From JALZKA01 sp963717635 (lineage in GTDB: Bacteria > Actinomycetota > Thermoleophilia > Solirubrobacterales > 70-9), in NCBI GenBank assembly GCA_963717635.1, contig OY970347.1, positions 992,001-1,056,000 of the forward strand: a DNA stretch of 64,000 bases. The letters are read 5' to 3'. The notes under the pieces are model-generated. The model searched no databases and was not told the DNA's origin. It saw nothing but the letters and a program-made list of their open reading frames with translations. Position numbers and translations under genes: made by a program. Of the stretch, positions 51,658 to 60,119 are shown piece after piece. Within the stretch, counting starts at the first letter, position 1. Every line of letters begins with the position of its first letter.

Positions 51658-52949
51658 AGGTCGTCCGCCCCCGCGGTGCGCCGGGGCCGTATAAATCCGA
51701 CCAGCACGGAACACGCCAGCATGGCGATCAGTGGCTCGAATGGAGCGCGGTACCTGGTGCCGGAGACGATCGTGAAGGCGAGCGTCGCGAGCAAGGCCAT
51801 CGTCAGGAGCGGAACGACAAGCTCACGCCTGCGGCGCTGCTGCCAGAGCCCGAGCAGCGCCAGGGCCGCCAGCGGGTAATAGATCGCCAGGCCAACCGTT
51901 CGCACAGCCGCCGAGCGTCCCTGGAAGTCGGCCTCGTCAACGGCGTCGCCCGGGGGCCGAAGGTCCCAAAAACGCGTGATCCCGTTGTAGTAGAGCGCCT
52001 TCGGGATCGATTCCGGATGCTCGCGTATGTAGTCGACGGCCGCATCCTGCAGCCGGCTCCGGAGCTTGGCGTCGCTGACCGGATGTTCGAGATCGAGAAG
52101 CTCGGCCACCCCGGGGTAGACCGCCCGCCATCGGTACGGCTCCTCGTCGTCGCCGGCTGCCGTGTCGTTGAACGTTCCGTACGCGGCGGCGTCCTGGACC
52201 GAGATCGGCACGAACCCCACGTCATCGGTCACGACGTTCCGGATGGTCCACGGCGCGACGACGAGGGCGGCGACCACGCCGGCGAGCAGCGCGTAGCCGA
52301 GGCCCGTGCGCCACCCGGCGGCCACGATCCAGGCCGCCGCCGCGCCGCCGAGCAGGAAGAGCGACGTTGGCCGGGCTAGGAGGCCGACCCCGATCAGCGC
52401 GCCGACCGCCACGGTCCTTCCCGTCGTTGGGGTCGCGCTCATGAACAGCAAGAGTGCGGCCAGGGTCAGCGGGATTGCGAGCGCTTCGGGGAAGAGCAGG
52501 CCGAAGTACTCGAACGCCAGGGGAAAGAGCGCGGTCACGAAGGCGGTGGCGACCGCGACGCGCGGATCGAACAGGCGTCGCGCGAGCGCCCATGCGAGTC
52601 CGACTGTCAGGGGCGCAAGCAGGGCGGCCTGGATCAGTTCGACCCGCAACGGCGAGTCGCCGACCACGGTGTAGAGCGCACCCACCCAAAGCGGATAGAG
52701 CGGCGCCTTCCAGGCCGAGGGGCGGGCGATGTCGAACGGCGTCGTCGACCACCACCAGTTTCCCTCAGTGAAGAAGACGCCGTAGCTGTGGTACTCGGCC
52801 TCGTCGCCGGCGAGAGCGTGGGAGCGCGTGAGCAAGACGTAAGCCGCGACGGCCGCGAAGCCGAGCGCCATCGCGCCAAGCACCAGATGGCGCTCTCGTG
52901 CCGGGATCGCGGCAAGGTAGCCGCGCATGCTGTCGATCGAGTCGCGCAC
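51654..52949 (-). CDS. GT-C membrane glycosyltransferase (PMT/ArnT-like)
   Basis: 431 residues from GTG 52949 (ATG 52928 is the alternative). About ten membrane helices; acidic first-loop motif AGDEAEYHSYG, then APLYPLWVGALYTVVGDS, and WTIRNVVTDDVGFVPIS before the outer C-terminal part. Fourth GT-C-type protein in the window and the most divergent of the three ArnT-like ones. Encoded 18 bases after a methyltransferase and overlapping the next GT2, so it probably acts on the same glycan. Donor unknown. Confidence 0.85.
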   Translation of the reverse strand: MRDSIDSMRGYLAAIPARERHLVLGAMALGFAAVAAYVLLTRSHALAGDEAEYHSYGVFFTEGNWWWSTTPFDIARPSAWKAPLYPLWVGALYTVVGDSPLRVELIQAALLAPLTVGLAWALARRLFDPRVAVATAFVTALFPLAFEYFGLLFPEALAIPLTLAALLLFMSATPTTGRTVAVGALIGVGLLARPTSLFLLGGAAAAWIVAAGWRTGLGYALLAGVVAALVVAPWTIRNVVTDDVGFVPISVQDAAAYGTFNDTAAGDDEEPYRWRAVYPGVAELLDLEHPVSDAKLRSRLQDAAVDYIREHPESIPKALYYNGITRFWDLRPPGDAVDEADFQGRSAAVRTVGLAIYYPLAALALLGLWQQRRRRELVVPLLTMALLATLAFTIVSGTRYRAPFEPLIAMLACSVLVGFIRPRRTAGADDL

Positions 52950-52967
52950 AGGCCGGTGGCGCCGCGC

Positions 52968-53795
52968 TCAGACCCTCGGGGTGGCGAGAACGGCCGAATG
53001 CGGCACGCCCACGCGCCCCGCGACCGCACGGGTCAGCAGGCGCTGCGCGAGCGAGCCGAGCGGGCGGTCGCTGGACGGGTGGGCCGGGCCTAGCGGGATC
53101 GCGTAGATGGGAGCTGTGCGTTCCACGCCGAATCCGGCAGCTTGGACCATCGCGCGATGGCCGGCTGCGTTCGGCACCCACCACTGGGTGTTCACGCCCA
53201 TCTCGAACTCGGCAAGCGGGCGCCGGCGCTGCCGCAGGCTCAGGCCGAGCCTGATCTGCTCGCATGACATGAACTGCCCACGGCAGACGCTCCGGATCGC
53301 CTCGAGTGCGCGCACCGGGTCGCGCAGATGGAGCATGAGCGTGCCGCACACCACGACGTCGAACTCGCCGAGGCGCTCGGGCGAGAGGTCATAGACGTTC
53401 AACTCGACGCGCTCGACGCTCGAGCCAAGCAGCTCTCGCGCGGTCCTGAAGCCGGTCCCGACGTCGGGACCGGCCATCGCGGCGAGGACCTCGGGACCCT
53501 GCGCCCTGGCCTCCGCGGACCAGTCCCACTGTGAGTGGTCACCGATGTCCAGCGCGACCACCTCGGCCGCGCCACGGCGCTCCATCTCGAAGGAGAAGAA
53601 CCCGTCCCAGGGCCCGACGTCGAGGCAGCGTTTGCCCTGGACGTCGGGCCAGGGCAGCTCATCCACGATCGGTCGCAGGTCGAACCAGCCGGGTGTCACG
53701 ACGCCAGGGTGGACCTCCAAGGTGTGGTACCAGAGGGGAACATTCGCGACCGCTGCCCGTGCGTCCTCGGCGATTGTGCCCGGGGCGGTTGCCAT
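52968..53795 (-). CDS. Class I methyltransferase, CmoB/DUF1698-like (paralogue B)
   Basis: 275 residues. PLWYHTLEVHPGVVTPGWFD (20-39) precedes CLDVGPWDGFFSFEMERRG, the ALDIG acidic strand end and VVVCGTLMLHLRDP. The three WYHT paralogues in this window share the prelude and the GxxxGFxxFExERRG SAM loop. This copy is longer at the C-terminus. Sits between an FAD oxidoreductase and a GT-C in one operon, which favours a glycan-linked substrate. Confidence 0.84.
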   Translation of the reverse strand: MATAPGTIAEDARAAVANVPLWYHTLEVHPGVVTPGWFDLRPIVDELPWPDVQGKRCLDVGPWDGFFSFEMERRGAAEVVALDIGDHSQWDWSAEARAQGPEVLAAMAGPDVGTGFRTARELLGSSVERVELNVYDLSPERLGEFDVVVCGTLMLHLRDPVRALEAIRSVCRGQFMSCEQIRLGLSLRQRRRPLAEFEMGVNTQWWVPNAAGHRAMVQAAGFGVERTAPIYAIPLGPAHPSSDRPLGSLAQRLLTRAVAGRVGVPHSAVLATPRV

Positions 53796-53807
53796 CGCCG
53801 CGGCAGG

Positions 53808-55184
53808 TTACGCGGTCGCCGCCTCGATCACGCCCGTCGCCGCCTGCTCCCCGAGGCGCACGCTGTAGTTGGTGCCGCGGTCCTCGGGATAAACCTGGGT
53901 CGTGTTGGCAAGCCACAGGCCAGCGACCGGGGTACGAAGCGGCGGGATCCGCTCGCGGTAACCCACGGTCACGATCGGCTGCGCGGCGGGTTCGCGGAAC
54001 AGCCAGCGCTCGCGCACCCAATCGCGTGAGAACCCAGGGTTGACCAGCCGCAGGCCGGCCTCGTAACGGTCGAGCAGCCCGTCGGGGTCGAGCTCCAGGA
54101 GGGGATTTCCCGATGCCAGGTAGTTCGCCACGTAGAGCAGGTGGCGCCCGCCATAGTGCGCGGGCGGGATCAGGTTGGTCTGTTCGATCAAGCCGACGAA
54201 CGGGAGCCTGCGGTCCGCCACGTTCGTCCAATAGAAGGGCGTGAACGGCCGGTCGAGCTCGAGCAGCAGGCAGAGGGCCTCGTGGTACTCGATCGAATCC
54301 AGCCGGCACTGATACTCCTGGCCGAGCGCGTCGGCGAGAGCGGAGCTCAGCAGCCCGGTGAAGATGTCGTTGGGGACCGTGGCAAGGACTGCGTCGTAGG
54401 GCTGCGGGCTCCCGGCGCGCTCGAAGCGTCGCGGGTCGTGCCCGCGTCGGAAGGAATCGGCGGCTCCGGCAGAGACGGTCAGGCGGGCGTCGTCATGTCC
54501 GAGCTCCGCCGCGGGATGGTCGATCAGGACCCGCGAGCCGCGAGCCTCGATCTCCTCGCGCAGCCGCTCGAGCAGCGGCTGCCAACCGCCGCGCGGGTAG
54601 CCGAGCAGCTCCTGTCGCGCCTCCTTGCCCCTGATCTGCCGGCGCAGGGTCAGCTTGCTCCACAGCCAGGCCATCGAGATGTCGTCGGCGCGATCGCCGA
54701 ACTTCCCGCGCAGCAGCGGTCCCCAGACCCGCTCCCACGCCGGTCCGCCCATCGCCCGCTCGATCCATTCGCGAGCGGTCTCTCGCTCGAACGGCTCGAC
54801 CTCCCGGTGGCGCCGCTGGAGCGACAGGACCGAAAGGCCCATGCGGATACGGGAGCGAAGCGGCAGCGGGCGGAACCGCAGCAGATCCATCGGCGTTGTG
54901 AACGCGTGACTCTTCCCCTCGGCGAACATCGCCACGCTCGAGGGGAGCCACTCGATCGCATCGTCCATGCCAAGCTCCCGGTAGAGCTGGGCGATTTCGA
55001 CGTCGCTTGTGAACAGGTGGTGGTAGTACCGCTCGAGGAGGTGCCCGTCGCCGATGTCGAGGGTTGCGACTTGTCCACCCAAGCCCGGCCAGCGCTCATA
55101 TACGTCGCAGCCATGTCCTTCGATCGCCAGACGCCGGGCTGCCACCAGCCCGGTCATCCCGGCCCCGATCACGGCGACCCGCAT
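53808..55184 (-). CDS. FAD-dependent NAD(P)-binding oxidoreductase (amine-oxidase/UGM-like fold)
   Basis: 458 residues from ATG 55184, overlapping the upstream stop by one base. The dinucleotide loop is VAVIGAGMTGLVAARRLA (3-20), with the Glu of YERWPGLGGQ binding ribose and the second Gly motif after it. Near the C-terminus GLWLANTTQVYPEDRGTN fits the FAD-binding end of protoporphyrinogen-oxidase-like proteins. The family includes UDP-galactopyranose mutases and desaturases. Between a GT operon's membrane protein and a methyltransferase, it may remodel a sugar or a polyprenyl lipid. Substrate unknown. Confidence 0.82.
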   Translation of the reverse strand: MRVAVIGAGMTGLVAARRLAIEGHGCDVYERWPGLGGQVATLDIGDGHLLERYYHHLFTSDVEIAQLYRELGMDDAIEWLPSSVAMFAEGKSHAFTTPMDLLRFRPLPLRSRIRMGLSVLSLQRRHREVEPFERETAREWIERAMGGPAWERVWGPLLRGKFGDRADDISMAWLWSKLTLRRQIRGKEARQELLGYPRGGWQPLLERLREEIEARGSRVLIDHPAAELGHDDARLTVSAGAADSFRRGHDPRRFERAGSPQPYDAVLATVPNDIFTGLLSSALADALGQEYQCRLDSIEYHEALCLLLELDRPFTPFYWTNVADRRLPFVGLIEQTNLIPPAHYGGRHLLYVANYLASGNPLLELDPDGLLDRYEAGLRLVNPGFSRDWVRERWLFREPAAQPIVTVGYRERIPPLRTPVAGLWLANTTQVYPEDRGTNYSVRLGEQAATGVIEAATA

Positions 55185-56167
55185 CAGGCGCTGCCCCTGC
55201 TGAACAGCGCGGGCGCCGCACGCCACCCGCCGTAGTGGACCAGCAGGAGCACGAGGCCTGCGACGGTGATCGGGATCAGGAGGACGAAACGGAGGGCAAG
55301 CAGGAACGAGACCACGACCGCGCCGGACGCCCCGATCGCTGTCGCGCCAAAGATCAACGCCGCATCCAGTGTTCCCACGTAACCGGGACCTGAGGGGATG
55401 AGCACGAAGAGGCTGGCGAGGGCGACGATGTAGAGGGCCTCGCCTGGGCTCATCTCGAGGTCGACGGCGTATCCCACCACGAGGTAAGTGGCTGCCTCGA
55501 ACCCCCAGATGGCGAGAGTAATCAGGAGCATCGTGCCTCCGTGGCGGCTCAAGAGGTCGCGCGTCGCGTCCGCCATCGGGGCGACGAACGCGACGAGCCG
55601 TCGCACGCGATCGTGGTCGCGCAGCGCGTAGGCACCGAGCGCGAGCACGGCGGCCACGGCCAAGCCGATGCCCATCGCGGCCAGCAGGGCCCCTGCCTCC
55701 GGCGTATCGATGCCGCGCAGGACCCCGTAGCCCATCACCACGAACAGCGTCAGCAGCGTGAGTGCGTCGAGGACACGCTCGGCAACGATGGTGCCGATCA
55801 CGCTCCGCATGCCCGTTTGCGCCCGCGGCGCCTGCAGGTAGACGCGCATCGCATCGCCCGCCCGAGCGGGCAGCACGTTGTTGCCCATGTAGCCGACGAC
55901 GGTCAGACCGTAGGCGTCGGTCCGCGCGGGATGGGCGCCGTCGTGACGCATCAGACGCAGCCAGCGTTCGCCCCGGATAGCCGTTGCCACGCCGTAGAGG
56001 CCGATCGCGCCCGCTACCAGTGCCAGCCCCGAGGCGTTGGACGGCAGCTCGGGAGCGGGCTGCTTCGCCGCCCAGACGACGATCGCGACGAGGCAGGCAG
56101 CCGAGATCGCGAGCCCGGCCAAGCCGAGCCGCCGATTGCGTGGTGCAGCGCCCCGCTCGCTACTCAT
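55184..56167 (-). CDS. LPG-synthase-type transmembrane protein (UPF0104)
   Basis: 327 residues with about eight membrane helices, of the family that includes the flippase domain of MprF and AglD. Landmarks: RGERWLRLMRHDGAHPARTD, YMGNNVLPARAGDAMRVYLQ, and LFVLIPSGPGYVGTLDA near the end. In actinobacteria and archaea such proteins are linked to lipid-linked sugar export. Second gene of the operon after a DPM1/GtrB-like GT2, a common pairing. Function inferred by context. Confidence 0.88.
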   Translation of the reverse strand: MSSERGAAPRNRRLGLAGLAISAACLVAIVVWAAKQPAPELPSNASGLALVAGAIGLYGVATAIRGERWLRLMRHDGAHPARTDAYGLTVVGYMGNNVLPARAGDAMRVYLQAPRAQTGMRSVIGTIVAERVLDALTLLTLFVVMGYGVLRGIDTPEAGALLAAMGIGLAVAAVLALGAYALRDHDRVRRLVAFVAPMADATRDLLSRHGGTMLLITLAIWGFEAATYLVVGYAVDLEMSPGEALYIVALASLFVLIPSGPGYVGTLDAALIFGATAIGASGAVVVSFLLALRFVLLIPITVAGLVLLLVHYGGWRAAPALFSRGSA

Positions 56168-57125
56168 CGGCGGCGTCGCGCACGATGTAGAGCGGCCGCT
56201 GCTTGACTTCGTCGTAGACCCTGCCCAGGTACTCGCCGATGATGCCGACGGTGATCAGCTGAATGCCGCCGAGCAGCAGGACGGCGAGCAGAACGGTCGT
56301 GACCCCAGGCACGAATTCGCCCGCGATCCGGAAGCCGATCGCGACTGGGATTCCGAGGAAGGCGATGAACGAGAACAGGAACCCGAGCATCGTCGCCGCC
56401 TGAAGGGGAACATGGGAGAACGACGAGATCGCGTCCAGCGAGAACCGCAGCATCTTCCGGGTCGTGAACTTGGTCTCTCCGGCGTGGCGCGGGTCCCGGT
56501 CGTACTCCACGGCGCTCTGCTGAAACCCGATCCAAACGGTCATCCCCCGCAGGAATCGGTGGCGCTCCCGCATCGAACCAAGTGCGGTGAGGGCCGAGCG
56601 GTCGAGCAGCCGGAAGTCCCCCGCGTTCGGGCGCAGTTCGATCTGCGCCAGCTTCGAGAACAAACGGTAGAACCAGCGCGCGGTTGCGAGCTTCGCTCGG
56701 GTCTCGCCGGCCCGCGCCCGTCGCACCGCGTAGACGACGTCCGAACCGTGTCGCCAGCGTTCGACCATCTCGGGGATCAGCTCCGGCGGATCCTGGAGGT
56801 CGGCGTCGAGCATGACCACCGCGTCGCCGCGCGCGTGATCGAGGCCCGCCGTGAGGGCCGCTTGATGGCCGAAGTTGCGTGACAGGCTGATCACGCGTAC
56901 ACGGGGGTCGGCCGCTGCGATCTCATTCAACACTTCGGCGGTTCCGTCGGTGGATCCGTCATCGACCAGCACGAGCTCGATCTCGACCCCGTCCAGCACG
57001 TCGCCGACACGGCGATGGAACTCCGGCAGCGTTTCGCGCTCGTTGTATAGAGGTGCGACCACGCTTAACAGGCGAAGCTCGCGGGCGCCGCCTCCAAGCG
57101 CCTCGGGATCGGAACCGCTCGCCAT
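56160..57125 (-). CDS. Membrane-anchored GT2 (GtrB/DPM1-like polyprenyl-phosphate glycosyltransferase)
   Basis: 321 residues from ATG 57125. GT-A domain: LSVVAPLYNERETLPEF, LVLVDDGSTDGTAEVL, SRNFGHQAALTAGLDHA, VVMLDADLQDPPELI (DxD) and DFRLLDRSA. Two C-terminal helices (around MLGFLFSFIAFLGIPVAIG and VLLAVLLLGGIQLITVGI) end in GEYLGRVYDEVKQRP, the GtrB signature. It makes polyprenyl-phosphate sugar, the donor for GT-C enzymes. First gene of the six-gene operon and overlapping the next by 8 bases. Confidence 0.93.
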   Translation of the reverse strand: MASGSDPEALGGGARELRLLSVVAPLYNERETLPEFHRRVGDVLDGVEIELVLVDDGSTDGTAEVLNEIAAADPRVRVISLSRNFGHQAALTAGLDHARGDAVVMLDADLQDPPELIPEMVERWRHGSDVVYAVRRARAGETRAKLATARWFYRLFSKLAQIELRPNAGDFRLLDRSALTALGSMRERHRFLRGMTVWIGFQQSAVEYDRDPRHAGETKFTTRKMLRFSLDAISSFSHVPLQAATMLGFLFSFIAFLGIPVAIGFRIAGEFVPGVTTVLLAVLLLGGIQLITVGIIGEYLGRVYDEVKQRPLYIVRDAADE

Positions 57126-57135
57126 CGGGGTTGCG

Positions 57136-57141
57136 ATGATA
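57136..57141 (-). promoter_or_regulatory. -10 element of the six-gene glycan operon
   Basis: TATCAT on the minus strand, ten bases before ATG 57125, giving a leader of about three bases. The divergent methyltransferase gene starts at 57156; no matching hexamer is seen for it. Confidence 0.45.
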
Positions 57142-57155
57142 CGCGGGCTCTGAAC

Positions 57156-58043
57156 GTGGGAACCCAATGCTCGGCATGCGGGGAGGGACGCCTCGCACCA
57201 CATCTCCGCGTTGCCGGCGAGGCGGGGGCCGACGGCTTGATCCCCACGACCGACCGCTTTGGAACCGCGCTCGCCGACATCGTTCGCTGTGAGCGCTGCG
57301 GGCATATGCAGCTGGCGCACTTCCCTCCGGCGCCCGAGCTCGCCGAGGCGTACGCCGAAGCCGAGTCCGAGGCCTACGTCCAGGAGGAGGCCGGGCAGCG
57401 AGCAACCGCCCGCTCAATCCTCGATCGGATCGAGGCGCACGCCCCACCCGGCACGATCGCCGACCTCGGCTGCTGGGTGGGGTTCTTCCTGGACGAAGCC
57501 GTGAACCGGGGCTGGCGTGGCGTGGGCGTGGAGCCCAGCGAGTTCGCTTCCGCCTACGCCCGCGATCAGTTCGGCCTCGACGTACGCACCGCCGACCTGT
57601 TCGATGCCGGACTCGAGCCGGGTGGTTTCGACGCGTGCTTCATGGGGGACGTCATCGAGCACCTGATCGATCCGCTTGGCGCCCTGGAGCACGTCCGCGC
57701 TCTCCTGCGCCCGGGTGGCGTGGTCGCACTCGCGCTTCCCAACGCCGGCAGCCGCCTCGCCCGCAAGATGGGCGCGCGCTGGTGGTCGGTCATTCCCACC
57801 CATGTGCAGTACTTCACGCGGTGGAGCGTCCTGCTGCTCCTCGAGCGGGCGGGCTTTCACCCGCAGGCCGTGAGAACCGCGCCGAAGGCCTTCAGCGTGC
57901 GTTACTACCTGGGCCGGATCGGCGGCTACAGCCCCACCCTCGGCCGCGGGCTGGTTCGCGGTGCGGAGGCTCTGGGGGTCGCAGAGCAACAGTGGGCCCC
58001 CGACTTTCGCGACCGGATGCTGGTGATCGCGGCCGCAAGGTAG
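57156..58043 (+). CDS. Zinc-ribbon class I methyltransferase
   Basis: 295 residues from GTG 57156. Zinc ribbon with CSAC near residue 5 and CERCGH near 45, then a SAM fold: TIADLGCWVGFFLDEAVNRG, GVGVEPSEFA and DACFMGDVIEHLIDPLG. Same architecture as the enzyme at 41655, so probably the same class of sugar or lipid-linked substrate. 30 bases separate it from the divergent GtrB-like gene. The next gene has its own -10. Confidence 0.85.
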   Translation: MGTQCSACGEGRLAPHLRVAGEAGADGLIPTTDRFGTALADIVRCERCGHMQLAHFPPAPELAEAYAEAESEAYVQEEAGQRATARSILDRIEAHAPPGTIADLGCWVGFFLDEAVNRGWRGVGVEPSEFASAYARDQFGLDVRTADLFDAGLEPGGFDACFMGDVIEHLIDPLGALEHVRALLRPGGVVALALPNAGSRLARKMGARWWSVIPTHVQYFTRWSVLLLLERAGFHPQAVRTAPKAFSVRYYLGRIGGYSPTLGRGLVRGAEALGVAEQQWAPDFRDRMLVIAAAR

Positions 58044-58048
58044 TCCCG

Positions 58049-58054
58049 TAGGGT
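58049..58054 (+). promoter_or_regulatory. -10 element of the GT2/GT4 pair
   Basis: TAGGGT ends eight bases before GTG 58063, within the 19-base gap after the methyltransferase gene. It suggests a leaderless transcript separate from the upstream gene. Confidence 0.45.
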
Positions 58055-58062
58055 TCGCCGGC

Positions 58063-59010
58063 GTGCAGTCGCCAAAGATCACCGTCGTGATCCCAACGAA
58101 GGATCGCGAGAGCCGTCTCGCGTTCGCGCTCGACGGGCTCGCGGCGCAGACCCTGCCCGCTGAGAGCTTCGAGGTGATCGTGGTCCGCCAATCCGAGGGC
58201 GGGCGGTTGACGTCGCCGCCGGCGGGCCTGCGCTGCCGGCTCGCGGTTTGTCCCGACGCCAACGGAGCCGGTGCACAGCGCAACACCGGCTGGCGGTTGG
58301 CCGAGTCCGAGCTGGTCGCGTTCATGGACGACGACGTGCGCCCCCGCCCTGACTGGCTCGAGCGTCTGCTCGAGGCGCGCGACGGCGACGACGCGATCCT
58401 GCAGGGGCGCACCGAGCCGGACCCGGATGAGGCGTTGCTCCTGCACGGCCTCGCCCGCAGCATCATGATCGACGGTCCGAGCGCCTGGTTCGAGACCTGC
58501 AACATCGCATATCCGAAGGCACTCCTCGAGCGACTGGACGGCTTCGACGAGCAGTTCCCGCGGGCGTGGGGAGAGGACACCGACCTTGGCCTGCGGGCGG
58601 TCGCGGCAGGCGCGCGGCTCCGATACGTGGAAGCGGCGCTCGTCTACCACGCGGTCAATCCCCGGTCGCTTCCTCGCGCCCTGCGTGATGCGACCCAGCG
58701 CGACAACCTGCCGATCGTGATCGCCACGCACCCCCACCAGCGAGCCAAGCTGGATCGTCACCTCTTCGTGCGGAAGGCGCACGGGCCGCTGCTTCTGGCG
58801 CTGGCGGGAGGCTTGGTCTTTCGGCGCCGGCCAGCGCTCGCGCTCGCGTGCACGGCCCCGTACCTCAACCGCTATCTGGACACGCGACGCGGATGGCTGC
58901 GCGGCGCCGTGCGGCTCGCCATCCACCTCCCCGTGCGCGTGCCCGTGGACCTGGTCGAGATCGCGGCGCTGGCGCGGCAGTCGGTGCGGCAGAGGACCCT
59001 GGTGCTCTGA
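58063..59010 (+). CDS. GT2 family glycosyltransferase
   Basis: 315 residues from GTG 58063. ITVVIPTKDRESRLAFAL, FEVIVVRQSEGG, GAGAQRNTGWRLAESE, FMDDDVRPRPDWL (DxD), then WFETCNIAYPKALLERLDGF and WGEDTDLGLRAVAAG. It is a paralogue of the GT2 at 50707. Stop and the next start overlap (TGATG). Donor unknown. Confidence 0.9.
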   Translation: MQSPKITVVIPTKDRESRLAFALDGLAAQTLPAESFEVIVVRQSEGGRLTSPPAGLRCRLAVCPDANGAGAQRNTGWRLAESELVAFMDDDVRPRPDWLERLLEARDGDDAILQGRTEPDPDEALLLHGLARSIMIDGPSAWFETCNIAYPKALLERLDGFDEQFPRAWGEDTDLGLRAVAAGARLRYVEAALVYHAVNPRSLPRALRDATQRDNLPIVIATHPHQRAKLDRHLFVRKAHGPLLLALAGGLVFRRRPALALACTAPYLNRYLDTRRGWLRGAVRLAIHLPVRVPVDLVEIAALARQSVRQRTLVL

Positions 59011-60119
59011 TGCGGATCGCGCTGGTGAACCCGACGTATTGGCCCGAGGTTCGGCGCGGCACCGAGCGCCTGATGCACGATCTCGCGGTCAAGCTCGCGG
59101 AACGGGGGCATCGAGTCACGATTCTCGCCGCCCATCCCGGCAGGCCGCGTCGATTCGACGATCGTGCCGGCTTCGAGGTGGTCCTCGACTGGCGCCCGCC
59201 GGCGATCGGCCCGCTCGCCTGGTACGAGGATCACGTGGCGGACTCCCCTCGCGTGGCGTGGCGTCTCCTGCGCGGCGACTTCGACGTTGCCCAGACCTTC
59301 CATCCGGCCACGGCCTGGGCCGCGACGTGGGCGCGGCGTCGCGGTGGCCCACCCGTGGTGGCGGCGCTGCATGGCATCCCCGCGCGGAAGTTCCTCGTTT
59401 CGCGCCGCTACCGCTTGGACATGACCGCGGCGGGACTTCAAGCGGCCGAGCAAGCGGCTGTGCTCAGCGAGGCCGCAGTCGCCGCGACCCGGCGCTACCT
59501 GCAGGTTGATCCCGTGGTGCTCCCGGGTGGAGTCCTGCTCGACCGGTTCGCTGCGCACGCGCCGCGGACCGAGCAGCCGACGGTCGTTTGCGCGGCGAGC
59601 CTGGGCGACCCCCGCAAGCGCGGGGCCCTCCTCATCGAAGCATTCACGCGGCTGCGCCAGCGGCGTCCCGATGCCGAGCTGGTGCTGGTCCGCACCCGAG
59701 ACCCACATCTGAGCCACGGGACGATGATGAAGCTGCCCGAAGGCGCGCGCTGGGTGGAGGCCGACGAAACAGCCGAGCTGGCGGGGCTTTACGCGTCCGC
59801 GTGGACGAGTGTGCTTCCGGCCATCGATGAGGCCTTTGGCCTGGTGCTCCTTGAATCGCTCGCCGCCGGGACGCCTGTCGTCGCGGCACGCTCAGGCGCG
59901 GTGCCCGAGGTGATCCAGTCGGATTCCGTCGGCCGGCTCTTCGAGCCGGACGACGCTGAGTCGCTCGGGAGCGCGCTGGAGGCCGGGCTGGAGCTGGCGG
60001 CGCGGGATGGCGTCGCGGATGCGTGTCGAGCCGTCGCCGCGCGCTTCGATTGGGACCGCGTCGTACTCGACTACGAGCGGGTCTACCGGTTGGCGACGGG
60101 ACTCGACGGGAACGAGTAG
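59010..60119 (+). CDS. GT4 family glycosyltransferase
   Basis: 369 residues from ATG 59010; the longer upstream frame is a shadow of the GT2. MRIALVNPTYWPEVRRGTER and RGHRVTILAAHPG at the N-terminus; donor domain with CAASLGDPRKRGALLIEAF and AIDEAFGLVLLESLAAG (E-x7-E). Its last 37 bases overlap the end of the sulfotransferase on the other strand. Confidence 0.92.
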   Translation: MRIALVNPTYWPEVRRGTERLMHDLAVKLAERGHRVTILAAHPGRPRRFDDRAGFEVVLDWRPPAIGPLAWYEDHVADSPRVAWRLLRGDFDVAQTFHPATAWAATWARRRGGPPVVAALHGIPARKFLVSRRYRLDMTAAGLQAAEQAAVLSEAAVAATRRYLQVDPVVLPGGVLLDRFAAHAPRTEQPTVVCAASLGDPRKRGALLIEAFTRLRQRRPDAELVLVRTRDPHLSHGTMMKLPEGARWVEADETAELAGLYASAWTSVLPAIDEAFGLVLLESLAAGTPVVAARSGAVPEVIQSDSVGRLFEPDDAESLGSALEAGLELAARDGVADACRAVAARFDWDRVVLDYERVYRLATGLDGNE

